NCBI GenBank assembly: GCA_045605025.1
Contig: JAZUPE010000017.1
Span: 1 to 64,000, forward strand
Length of the DNA: 64,000 nucleotides
Direction of reading: 5' to 3'
Source: SIG598 sp045605025
GTDB taxonomy: Bacteria; Bacillota; Clostridia; Oscillospirales; Acutalibacteraceae
Made by a program: the position numbers and the translations under genes. Below, one piece after another: positions 16,063-23,589 of the stretch. The notes under the pieces are model-generated. The model did no database searches. It saw only the letters and a program-made list of their open reading frames with translations, and had not been told where the DNA came from. Within the stretch, counting starts at the first letter, position 1, and each line of letters opens with the position of its first letter.

Positions 16063-16521
16063 ATGAGCGAAAGAATCAATCAGTTGGAGAGGCTGTATTC
16101 GGAGTACCTGCGTGATATCGAGCGCATTACTCAGGAGCATTTCAATCTGCGCGGCGCGTTCAGCCGTCTGTTTGGCGGCTCTGCTGCCGGCCCCGGTTCG
16201 GACAGCTGCAACGACCGTTTTTCCGACGGCATCAGACAGTTTGTTGACCGGACAGTCGCGGAGTCTCCTTCTTCCGCAGAAGCCGCACAGATTATCGCGT
16301 ACGTGACCGATGTCCGGCGTGAGAGTGACTGCTCACAGGGGGCACGGCTCATGATGCAGGCGGTGCACGGATATCTTCTGCCGCTGGTGAAATTCCTTTC
16401 ACCGGAGGACGCGAAGATCCTCTACGGGAAATACCGGGATTATCTTTCGGATAATCCTCCGCTTCCGGTTCAGAAACAGCTTGCCGATGCCATGAGCAGT
16501 CGTGCAGGAATTTCCGGCTGA
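16063..16521 (+). CDS. Unknown small protein at the end of the chvE-mmsAB operon
   Basis: I do not recognise this 152-residue protein. It is hydrophilic, largely helical, with no signal or membrane segment. The N-terminus is charged (ERINQLERLYSEYLRDIERI). A Gly/Ala/Ser break follows at about residues 38-47, then a helical C-terminal half with VKFLSPEDAKILYGKYRDYL. It starts 12 bases after mmsB without a clear Shine-Dalgarno sequence, so translation probably depends on ribosomes finishing mmsB. A bidirectional terminator follows within 20 bases. Its constant place behind a sugar permease would suggest an accessory role in uptake or sugar use, but that is only position-based. Confidence 0.65.
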   Translation: MSERINQLERLYSEYLRDIERITQEHFNLRGAFSRLFGGSAAGPGSDSCNDRFSDGIRQFVDRTVAESPSSAEAAQIIAYVTDVRRESDCSQGARLMMQAVHGYLLPLVKFLSPEDAKILYGKYRDYLSDNPPLPVQKQLADAMSSRAGISG

Positions 16522-16540
16522 TTACAAAAACAAACAGAAA

Positions 16541-16581
16541 CCGCCCGGCGTGATCGTCCTGATCGCGTCGGGCGGCTTTTT
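16541..16581 (+). terminator. Bidirectional terminator between the sugar transporter operon and GH3
   Basis: CCGCCCG (16541-16547) pairs with CGGGCGG (16569-16575), followed by CTTTTT on the plus strand. On the minus strand the stem is followed by TTTCTGTTTGTTTTTG, so it also ends the GH3 transcript. Confidence 0.85.
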
Positions 16582-16596
16582 ATGTTTGGAGGGGAA

Positions 16597-19389
16597 TTAT
16601 TCGATTGGTCTTCCGGTAAAAGGTGCTGCTGCCGAAATGCGGGTGATGCGGATTTCCTTGATATCCAGACCGCCGACAGCAAAGAAGAACTTGACATAGA
16701 AACTGCGCTGTATTCTGATCTCCAGTGTTTCGACGGAGAAGGTCTGCCATTCTTTTTCCGCGCCGGTGAACACATGAGAGCCCAGCAGGAAGGATTCGAT
16801 AAACGTGGAGACGGGCAGCTGAGCGGTGTCGGGCATATCGGCGGAAGCTCTGCAGGTGATGGAAATGCGGTACTTTCCGTACTGATCAAGATTCATACGG
16901 TATAGGAGCTTCTTGCCGCCGATGAGTTCGATGTCTTTTCCGTCCACCACGACTTCATCACCCACCTCCAGCTCGGGAACATGGAGGATAACGTCGCCCT
17001 CGTCGTCACGGAGCTGCTGGAGCTGCCGGTCGGTTTCGCTTATCTCGCCGATAAACCGGCGGAAGGCGGGAGTTTCTGCGACAAACCGGCAGATGTTCAT
17101 GGCGCACCGCTGGTACTCTGCGCGGGTTACGGTTCCCATCGCGAGGCTCTCGGCCGAATCGTCGTTTCCGGTGTTTTCGGAGGGATTGCTGGTTACCATG
17201 AACAGATCGTTCTGGGCGCGGATCATGGAAGCTACGTTGGAGAAGGAAGGCTCTTTGCCCTCCTCGGACCCCATTGCCCACCAGTCGGTCATGACTATGC
17301 CGTCAAAGCCCCATTCCTTGCGCAGGATTGTGGTGACAAGATCGTAGTGGCTTGCGGTCCAGCATCCGTTCAGGGGATTGTATGTGGTCATTACCGAACG
17401 TGCGCCGCCCTCGCGGACAGCGATCTCAAAGCCTTTGAGATAAATCTCACGCAGGGCGCGCTCGGAAACAATGGCGTTCACCTGACGGCGGTAGTATTCC
17501 TGATTGTTGCTGGCGTAGTGCTTGATGGTGCCGGTGACACCGCTCTGACGCAGTCCCTTCAGCTGAGCGCATGCCAAGCGTCCGGTTACGAGGGGATCTT
17601 CGGAGAAATATTCAAAGTTTCTGCCGTTGAGCGGGTGGCGGTGGATGTTCATGCCCGGACCGAGCAGGTTGTCCACCTGATACTTGCGCATCTCAAGGCC
17701 TTCCATTATGTACAGCTCAGCCACAAGCTCCTCGTTCCACGAGCATGCCTGACAGGTGCCGTTGGGCATGGAGAATGCTGTGTTGCCGCAGTCCATGCGG
17801 ATGCCGCTGGGGCCGTCAGCGCAGCAGGCGGTGGGAATACCGAACTGATCCTTAAGGCGGTCGGTAACGCCTCCGAAGGCTCCGGCAGTGCCGGGGGTGA
17901 CGCGGGGAGAACTCATGCCTTCGCCGCGCACAACGCAGCAGAGGTCATCGTCGGTGAACTGGGCAATGAATTCCTCATAGGTACATTTCCCGGATACGGC
18001 ATCAGCCAGCTTGAGTCCGTTGTATCCTGTTTGATCTATTCCGGAAGGCAGCCGTTCCGCACGCTTTGCGGTATGGGGAATCAGCTGCAGGGGAGTGGGC
18101 TCGTATTCCTCGCGTCCGTCCACCGGATGCAGACGACGGAACTGCTCTGTGGGAGCGCAAGCCTGCTCGTGCTGTGAAATTACCAGCGTGTTTTCAAGCT
18201 CGAAGGAACCCGCTTCGGTAAGTGAACGAACGCTGTGACCGGCGAGGATTGTGTATGTACCTTCCTCAAGCACAAAACAGCAGCGGCTGCCGGTGATGCC
18301 GCTATCGTCGTAGGAGGCCAGACGGTCAGACGGGATGGTGAGTTCCAGTTCGGTGGTCTGACCGGGCTGCAGGATTTCCGTCTTTGCAAATCCGCAGAGG
18401 GTGAGAGCGGGCTTTCCAAGCCTTCCCTGAGGCAGACGGGCATACACCTGAACGACTTCCTTGCCGGGAACCTCGCCGGTGTTTGTCACGGCATGGCGCA
18501 GCTTTGCGCAGGTTCCGTTCCAGGAGAAACCCACGGACGTATGGGAGAATTCCGTATAGGAAAGACCATCACCGAAGTGGTAGAGAACCCTTTCGGGAGC
18601 CAGTGTCTCAAAGTATCTGTATCCGACGTAAATATCTTCGGCGTAGACGACCTTTTCCTTGTCGCCGAAATTGGCGGCAGATGGATAATCGGATACGCTG
18701 CGGGCGATGGTGTCGGTCAGGCGTCCGCTGGGATTGACTTTTCCGCACAGTACGTGGGCGACACCGGTGCCGCCCTCCTGACCGCCCTGCCAGACATACA
18801 TGACCGCGGCGGGCTGATATTTTTCCACCCACGTCATATCGATGATATTGCCTGTGTTGAGCAGAACAACGGTGCGGCTGAAGTGGCGGCAGACGACGTC
18901 AAGCATCTGTTCCTCGCCTTCGGTGAGCTTCCAGCTGCCGGGTTCGTCCATGTTGTCGCGATCTTCGCCGGCGGTGCGTCCGATGATGACAAAGGCGGCA
19001 TCGTTGCAGAGCGCTGCGGCGCGTACAAGATCTTCTTCAAGGGGCATTTCCTGCTGGAACCAGGGATGGCGCGCCCAGCCGTCACCTATCTCAAAGGGAT
19101 GATCCTCGACCCACTGCTCATAAGCGGCGCGCACGCTGCTGTCGAGAGCGTAATCGCCGCTGTTGTTCAGCGCTTCATAGATTCCGGTGACATAGCGGGT
19201 GTTGACAAGGCCGCCGGAGCCAAGACCGCTCTTGAAATAGTTCATCTGAGTGCGTCCGAACAGAGCGACACGGCTTCCGGGAAGAACCGGCAGAGCGTGG
19301 TTTTCGTTGCGGAGAAGAACGCAGCCCTCGGCGATTACCTGCCTCGCGAGAGCAGCGAACCGGTCATAAGAAAAAATATTTCGGCTCAT
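16597..19389 (-). CDS. GH3 beta-glucosidase with circularly permuted domain order, cytoplasmic
   Basis: A 930-residue GH3 enzyme. Unusually, the protein opens with the (alpha/beta)6 sandwich domain (about 1-260: GCVLLRNENHALPVLPG, GRTAGEDRDNM with likely acid/base Glu142). An FnIII-like domain follows (about 290-400: VTNTGEVPGKEVVQVYARLP). Only then comes the TIM-barrel domain (about 465-720: ADGPSGIRMD, NIHRHPLNGRNFEYFSEDP, KHYASNNQEYYRR and nucleophile Asp702 in GIVMTDWWAMG). A further beta-rich domain of about 130 residues closes the protein. The same inverted order is known for the Ruminococcus albus and Butyrivibrio beta-glucosidases. There is no signal peptide. The start at 19389 is chosen for GGAGG upstream; a longer open frame to 19476 would cross the promoter. 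It would release glucose from imported cello- or laminari-oligosaccharides. Confidence 0.93.
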   Translation of the reverse strand: MSRNIFSYDRFAALARQVIAEGCVLLRNENHALPVLPGSRVALFGRTQMNYFKSGLGSGGLVNTRYVTGIYEALNNSGDYALDSSVRAAYEQWVEDHPFEIGDGWARHPWFQQEMPLEEDLVRAAALCNDAAFVIIGRTAGEDRDNMDEPGSWKLTEGEEQMLDVVCRHFSRTVVLLNTGNIIDMTWVEKYQPAAVMYVWQGGQEGGTGVAHVLCGKVNPSGRLTDTIARSVSDYPSAANFGDKEKVVYAEDIYVGYRYFETLAPERVLYHFGDGLSYTEFSHTSVGFSWNGTCAKLRHAVTNTGEVPGKEVVQVYARLPQGRLGKPALTLCGFAKTEILQPGQTTELELTIPSDRLASYDDSGITGSRCCFVLEEGTYTILAGHSVRSLTEAGSFELENTLVISQHEQACAPTEQFRRLHPVDGREEYEPTPLQLIPHTAKRAERLPSGIDQTGYNGLKLADAVSGKCTYEEFIAQFTDDDLCCVVRGEGMSSPRVTPGTAGAFGGVTDRLKDQFGIPTACCADGPSGIRMDCGNTAFSMPNGTCQACSWNEELVAELYIMEGLEMRKYQVDNLLGPGMNIHRHPLNGRNFEYFSEDPLVTGRLACAQLKGLRQSGVTGTIKHYASNNQEYYRRQVNAIVSERALREIYLKGFEIAVREGGARSVMTTYNPLNGCWTASHYDLVTTILRKEWGFDGIVMTDWWAMGSEEGKEPSFSNVASMIRAQNDLFMVTSNPSENTGNDDSAESLAMGTVTRAEYQRCAMNICRFVAETPAFRRFIGEISETDRQLQQLRDDEGDVILHVPELEVGDEVVVDGKDIELIGGKKLLYRMNLDQYGKYRISITCRASADMPDTAQLPVSTFIESFLLGSHVFTGAEKEWQTFSVETLEIRIQRSFYVKFFFAVGGLDIKEIRITRISAAAPFTGRPIE

Positions 19390-19424
19390 TTTCAGATACC
19401 TCCGAAAAGTATTGAGTCTGCATT

Positions 19425-19438
19425 TGTAAACGATTTCG
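19425..19438 (-). promoter_or_regulatory. Catabolite-response-element-like site downstream of the GH3 promoter
   Basis: TGTAAACGATTTCG matches 13 of 14 positions of the CcpA cre consensus TGWAANCGNTNWCA. It sits between the -10 box (19448-19453) and the start codon, where bound CcpA or another LacI-type regulator would block transcription. A LacI-family operator of other specificity looks similar and is not excluded. Confidence 0.6.
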
Positions 19439-19447
19439 CTGCTGAGT

Positions 19448-19476
19448 AATATAGCACATACCTGCAGCTTTCTCAA
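19448..19476 (-). promoter_or_regulatory. Sigma-A-type promoter of the GH3 gene
   Basis: Minus-strand TTGAGA (19471-19476), 17-base spacer, TATATT (19448-19453), about 60 bases before the ATG. Confidence 0.65.
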
Positions 19477-19565
19477 GGGGGGGGAAGGTTTTTTGAAATT
19501 CCGTAAAAATGTGCGTTCCGGATGTGCATTAATTGCTCACGCGGCACGCTGACGGATTAAAAAAT

Positions 19566-19601
19566 CCGCCCGATCCGGTCTGCGGAAACCGGTTCGGGCG
19601 G
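19566..19601 (-). terminator. Terminator of the yqfC-yqfD-phoH-ybeY-HAD operon
   Basis: CCGCCCGATCCGG (19566-19578) pairs with CCGGTTCGGGCGG (19589-19601) with G-T/A mismatches in the middle, followed on the minus strand by GATTTTTTAAT. It lies 9 bases after the HAD stop. Confidence 0.85.
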
Positions 19602-19609
19602 TGAAAGTG

Positions 19610-20260
19610 CTATAAAAGAATACCGCGAAGATCCGCTACGCTTCCGGCAATAACATCGGCACCCGCGTTTTCCAGTTCGGATCTGTCTCCGTATCCGTAA
19701 AGAACACCCAGAGAGGCAAGACCGGTTTTTGAGGCACCGATGACATCGTGCTCGCGGTCACCGATCATAACACACTGAGAGCGATCGCTGATGCCGGCAA
19801 GCGTCAAGGCGTATTCAATGACCTCGTCCTTTTTTGAGCGGGTTCCGTCCAGCTCGCAGCCGGAAAGATAATCAAAATACTGGCTGAGCGAAAAATGCTC
19901 AAGTATTATCTCTGCGAAAACGGAAGGTTTGGAAGTGGCGAGAATGACCGTGCGTCCGGCAGCTTTCAGATCGCTCAACAGCTCCGGAATTCCCGGGTAC
20001 ACTTCGTTTTCAAAAATGCCTCTGTCGCGGTAGTACTCGCGATAAAACGCCACGGCACGCACAGCGTCCTTGCCGGAAAAACCGTACTGCTGCATAAAAG
20101 TATCGTGCAGGGGCGGCCCCACAAAAAAAGTGAGAGAAGCAGGGTCGTCGATATGAATGCCGAAGCGCTCAAGGGCATACGCGGCGGAACGGGTGATTCC
20201 CGGCTGTGAATCAGTCACCGTGCCGTCAAGATCAAAAAGCAGATATTGTTTATCGCGCAA
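19610..20260 (-). CDS. HAD-superfamily phosphatase (phosphoglycolate phosphatase / 5'-nucleotidase type)
   Basis: A 216-residue HAD hydrolase, subclass I with a helical cap. Motif I is LFDLDGTVTDSQPGI, motif II LATSKPS, motif III the Lys in RSKKDEV, and motif IV MIGDREHDVIGA. This pattern (GTVTDS plus GDREHDV) is the PGP/Gph-like group often found in Firmicutes. The start is a TTG at 20260, with GAGG inside the end of ybeY, five bases downstream of the ybeY stop. The gene is the last of a housekeeping operon. The physiological substrate is not determinable. Confidence 0.88.
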   Translation of the reverse strand: MRDKQYLLFDLDGTVTDSQPGITRSAAYALERFGIHIDDPASLTFFVGPPLHDTFMQQYGFSGKDAVRAVAFYREYYRDRGIFENEVYPGIPELLSDLKAAGRTVILATSKPSVFAEIILEHFSLSQYFDYLSGCELDGTRSKKDEVIEYALTLAGISDRSQCVMIGDREHDVIGASKTGLASLGVLYGYGDRSELENAGADVIAGSVADLRGILL

Positions 20261-20265
20261 GATTA

Positions 20266-20778
20266 TCAGACCTCGCTGTCGGTGTCGTTGACATAGCTGC
20301 CGTTGCGGGGGAGTCCGAGCTTGACCATTACGGATTCCTCCTTTTCGCGCATATGTACCGACTCAAGACCGCCTGCCTCGTGGTCGTAACCCAGCAGATG
20401 CAGCATGGAATGAGCGGTCAGATAGGCGATTTCCCTGCGGAAGGAATGACCGAAACGCTCGGCCTGCTCCACTGCGCGTGAAACGCAGATGAGGATATCG
20501 CCCAGCATCTTGGCTCCGGTTTCGGGATTTGTATCGTACTGTCCGTTTTCACCGAGAGGGAAGGAGAGTACGTCGGTTACCGAATCGACATTGCGGTGTC
20601 TGTTGTTCTCCTCGCGGATTCTGTCGCTGTCAACAAAATAGATATTGACTTCAGCGCGGTCGGTAAAGTTTTCCATCTCCAGTACAGCGTTGCAGCAGCG
20701 GCGCATAAGCAGACGTGTGCCGGTGGGAATCTTGACTTCCTTCTGCTCGTCAGAGATGATTACCTTAGTTTTATCCAT
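20266..20778 (-). CDS. ybeY: Endoribonuclease YbeY, 16S rRNA maturation and ribosome quality control
   Basis: A 170-residue zinc-dependent endoribonuclease of the UPF0054 family. It is identified by the metal-binding motif HSMLHLLGYDHE (three His), the preceding DVLSFPLGE and MLGDILICV. It trims 16S rRNA 3' ends and acts in ribosome quality control. ATG at 20778 is preferred over a TTG three codons upstream, because GGAGG is nine bases before it. The gene order phoH-ybeY is conserved widely in Firmicutes and supports the call. It lies 69 bases downstream of phoH and just before the HAD gene on the same transcript. Confidence 0.95.
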   Translation of the reverse strand: MDKTKVIISDEQKEVKIPTGTRLLMRRCCNAVLEMENFTDRAEVNIYFVDSDRIREENNRHRNVDSVTDVLSFPLGENGQYDTNPETGAKMLGDILICVSRAVEQAERFGHSFRREIAYLTAHSMLHLLGYDHEAGGLESVHMREKEESVMVKLGLPRNGSYVNDTDSEV

Positions 20779-20847
20779 GAAATTCAACCTCCAAATTTTT
20801 CCGCGAAAAGCGGATAAAACTCATATCGTAAGCACCGGAACCAGACG

Positions 20848-21831
20848 TCAGTCGCGGCGGCTGTTCTGCGCAGCGGCACGCTGTTCCTCTGCTTTTGCGT
20901 AAGCACGAATAATATCCTGCACCAGTCTGTGACGGACAACGTCACGTTCATCAAATGTGACAATGGCGATGTCTTCGATATTGCGGAGCAGCTTTGTCAG
21001 TTCCATCAGACCGGAACGCCGTCCGTCTGGCAGGTCGATCTGCGTGGCGTCGCCGTTGACTACCATCTTTGAGTTGAAGCCAAGGCGGGTAAGGAACATT
21101 TTCATCTGCTCGCGGGATGTGTTCTGCGCCTCGTCGAGAATGATGAAGCTGTCGTCGAGTGTACGTCCGCGCATATACGCCAGCGGCGCGACCTCGATGG
21201 CTCCCCGTTCCTGATACTTCTGAAAGGTTTCCGCGCCGAGCATATCAAACAGAGCGTCGTATAGAGGGCGCAGATAGGGGTCGACCTTTGACTGCAGGTC
21301 GCCGGGCAGGAAACCGAGCTTTTCTCCGGCTTCCACGGCAGGGCGGGTGAGAATAATACGGTTGACCGTACCCGCGCGGAAAGCCGCGACGGCCATTGCC
21401 ACGGCAAGGTAGGTCTTGCCGGTACCGGCAGGGCCTATGCCAACGGTTATGGTGTTTTTCTCGATGGCCTCACAGTAACGGCTCTGACCGAGAGTCTTGG
21501 GCTTAACCGGCTTGCCGCGGGAGGTGATGCACACGCATTCCCGCAGAAGGGTTTCCATTTTATCGGATGTGCCGTCCCTGACCATCGACACGCAGTAGCG
21601 CACGTTCTGGTCGTTGAGCGGCTCTCCTTTGTTGAGCATTGTGAGCATGGTGTTCAGCGCACGGACGGCGTTGGCAACATCTTCAGCGTTGCCGGTGACC
21701 TTGATGTCCGAGCCGCGACTGATTACATCCACGTTGAACTCCGACTGAATCAGTCTGATGTTTTCGTCGAAGTTTCCGAACAGGGCGACGGCATGCTCCA
21801 TACGGTCGAACCTGACGGTTTGTTCATACAT
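20848..21831 (-). CDS. phoH: PhoH-family ATPase
   Basis: A 327-residue PhoH (PhoL/YbeZ type) ATPase with a KH-like N-terminal domain (about 1-65) and a RecA-like ATPase core. Walker A is GPAGTGKT (133-140), Walker B is IILDEAQNTS, and the block MKMFLTRLGFNSKMVVNGD is typical. It probably assists YbeY in RNA processing, with which it is nearly always adjacent. AAAGGAAG precedes the ATG. Upstream are yqfD and yqfC on the same strand, the common Clostridia arrangement yqfC-yqfD-phoH-ybeY. Confidence 0.95.
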   Translation of the reverse strand: MYEQTVRFDRMEHAVALFGNFDENIRLIQSEFNVDVISRGSDIKVTGNAEDVANAVRALNTMLTMLNKGEPLNDQNVRYCVSMVRDGTSDKMETLLRECVCITSRGKPVKPKTLGQSRYCEAIEKNTITVGIGPAGTGKTYLAVAMAVAAFRAGTVNRIILTRPAVEAGEKLGFLPGDLQSKVDPYLRPLYDALFDMLGAETFQKYQERGAIEVAPLAYMRGRTLDDSFIILDEAQNTSREQMKMFLTRLGFNSKMVVNGDATQIDLPDGRRSGLMELTKLLRNIEDIAIVTFDERDVVRHRLVQDIIRAYAKAEEQRAAAQNSRRD

Positions 21832-22009
21832 TCCAGGACTTCCTTTTGTTCAGAATATGGCGGGCGAAAACGCGCCTCGCCGCTTTTATACAGATGGATT
21901 ATAGCACATTCCAACTCAAATGTCACTACAAAATTATGATTTTTTTACATAAATTCTTTGTAAACAAACGAGAATTATATATATGAATTACTGAAATCGG
22001 ACAGACCGG

Positions 22010-23182
22010 TCAGGAAATACCGATTTTTGCAGGCACGGCAATGTCCTCCCTGACGGTGAGCGTCATGCTGACGGTAACGCCGTGTTCGCTTTCCGATACC
22101 TGATATTTCCGGTCGATTATTCCGGTGCAGTCAAGGGCGGCGACGCGCTGTTCCAGTTCTTTCAGCGCAAGTTCCTCTGCCTGTTCCGCGGTGTACACAA
22201 CAGGAATTTCCTCCAGTTCATAGCATCGTTCGGTGCGCACCTCGAAGGGCAGATCCATCCTGCCTGCGGTGAGGCGTTTTTCGGAATATTCCCGTTCGTA
22301 CAGCCCGTCGGTGTCGATGGCTGCAAGCAGCGGAAGCTCAAGTCCGAACAAGCGCACGCGATGACGGGTGATCGCTCTGCCGGTGCGACGGGTGACGGTC
22401 TGCCGGAATGGCATGGAGCAGCTCATTTCTCGCGTTGTGCGGGCCCACACCGCGCAGGAGGCTTCAGTGATCTGCAGACTGCCGTCCAGATGCTCCACCA
22501 CTCCGCTGACCAGCAGATCACCTTTTACCACCGGCTGACCGGGCTGCACTTCAACTTCGCCCCGCAGATAATCGATGTCAAGAATGACACCGTCACGGGA
22601 GGCGACCAGATTGCAGGGTTCGCCTGCGACAGGCGCGGCGGCAACCGGTTCATATTCCTTTGCTTCGACGGTTACACTGCTGCCGTAGGTGCTGATGCCG
22701 GCCCATGTCAGTTCGGGTACACGCAGCTGCAGCTCAATGGACATACGGTTTCCGTCTACCTCCGAGCGCAGTGACCCCACGCTTACGCCCATGTCATCCA
22801 GAGCCGCCGCCACCTTTGCGCCGGTGTCATCAGAGAGCGCGGGCAGCTTTACAGACCAGATAAACAGCGAGAGAAAATACAGAGTACCGCAGAACATAAG
22901 AAAACCGAGGGGCATGCCCGGACGCTTCCGGTATGGTGTCAGCCGGAAGGGCAGACCGTATCGCCTCATAACCCGCAGCCGCACGCCGCACCGCCTCGCG
23001 CAGGGCAGCAGGCGGCGGTATCTGCCGGCGATTACCCGCGCAGTTATTCCGCCTTCGTCTCTCGTGATATCCCACAGCCCCATATCCGAACGCGCGCACA
23101 GGTTGAGAAAACGCTCGGGAAAATCGCCTGTTGCGCGGAATCGGCAGCTGCCTCTGAGAAATACCGGTATATCTGAAAGCAT
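22010..23182 (-). CDS. yqfD: Sporulation protein YqfD
   Basis: A 390-residue protein of the YqfD family, which is restricted to endospore formers and is needed in the mother cell for stage IV development in Bacillus subtilis. One membrane segment is seen at about residues 92-115 (PLGFLMFCGTLYFLSLFIWSV). The long part beyond it contains blocks that recur in the family: CNLVASRDGVILDIDYLRGE and QPVVKGDLLVSGVVE, followed by a duplicated beta/alpha region with EEIPVVYTAEQAEELALKEL. Length and organisation are standard. It follows yqfC by 12 bases, with AAGGAGG before the ATG. Confidence 0.93.
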   Translation of the reverse strand: MLSDIPVFLRGSCRFRATGDFPERFLNLCARSDMGLWDITRDEGGITARVIAGRYRRLLPCARRCGVRLRVMRRYGLPFRLTPYRKRPGMPLGFLMFCGTLYFLSLFIWSVKLPALSDDTGAKVAAALDDMGVSVGSLRSEVDGNRMSIELQLRVPELTWAGISTYGSSVTVEAKEYEPVAAAPVAGEPCNLVASRDGVILDIDYLRGEVEVQPGQPVVKGDLLVSGVVEHLDGSLQITEASCAVWARTTREMSCSMPFRQTVTRRTGRAITRHRVRLFGLELPLLAAIDTDGLYEREYSEKRLTAGRMDLPFEVRTERCYELEEIPVVYTAEQAEELALKELEQRVAALDCTGIIDRKYQVSESEHGVTVSMTLTVREDIAVPAKIGIS

Positions 23183-23194
23183 TCCCGTTCCTCC

Positions 23195-23464
23195 TTATAC
23201 AAATTCAACCGATTTGATGAATCCGGCAATAGTGAGCGTGCCTCCGAACATGATTCGTATGCGCAGATCACTGCCGACGAGAAGCAGGGTGCGGCTGCCC
23301 AGCCCGATGCGCATGGCAGTGTCGCTGTAGTATATTACACCGGTGGAGCCTTCGATCAGTATTTCGCGTGAACCCTTGAGCTCTATCCGTGGCTCGGTAC
23401 CGGCGAATACAGACAATGCGGACGGCTGGTCCGGCACAGGTGTTTTTCTGTTGTCCTTTCGCAT
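23195..23464 (-). CDS. yqfC: Sporulation protein YqfC (YabP family)
   Basis: An 89-residue YabP/YqfC-family protein (EILIEGSTGVIYYSDTAMRI and IRIMFGGTLTIAGFIKSVEF). The family is made during spore formation and forms part of a mother-cell membrane complex. GGAGGG lies before the ATG. It is the first gene of the minus-strand operon and is transcribed away from ylbJ. An inverted repeat occupies the shared upstream region. A sigma-E promoter is expected but I cannot place it with confidence. Confidence 0.9.
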   Translation of the reverse strand: MRKDNRKTPVPDQPSALSVFAGTEPRIELKGSREILIEGSTGVIYYSDTAMRIGLGSRTLLLVGSDLRIRIMFGGTLTIAGFIKSVEFV

Positions 23465-23498
23465 ATATCCCTCCGGAGCGACATAGTTTTTTGTGCGG

Positions 23499-23530
23499 CA
23501 GGGACAGGCGGACGCGTGGCGGACTGTCCC
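23499..23530. repeat. Inverted repeat between yqfC and ylbJ
   Basis: GGGACAG (23501-23507) and CTGTCCC (23524-23530), extendable by CAG/CTG with one bulge, in the divergent intergenic region. It may be an operator or incidental. Confidence 0.35.
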
Positions 23531-23589
23531 CTGCAGAACAGTTTTATGCCGCGCGGGCTGTCATGATTACCGGACGGGAAGGGTTTGCG

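Noticed and set aside
14416..16140. A 574-codon minus-strand open frame opposite mmsB
   Set aside because: Same mirror effect as above, low-complexity composition, no ribosome site, and the plus-strand gene is certain.
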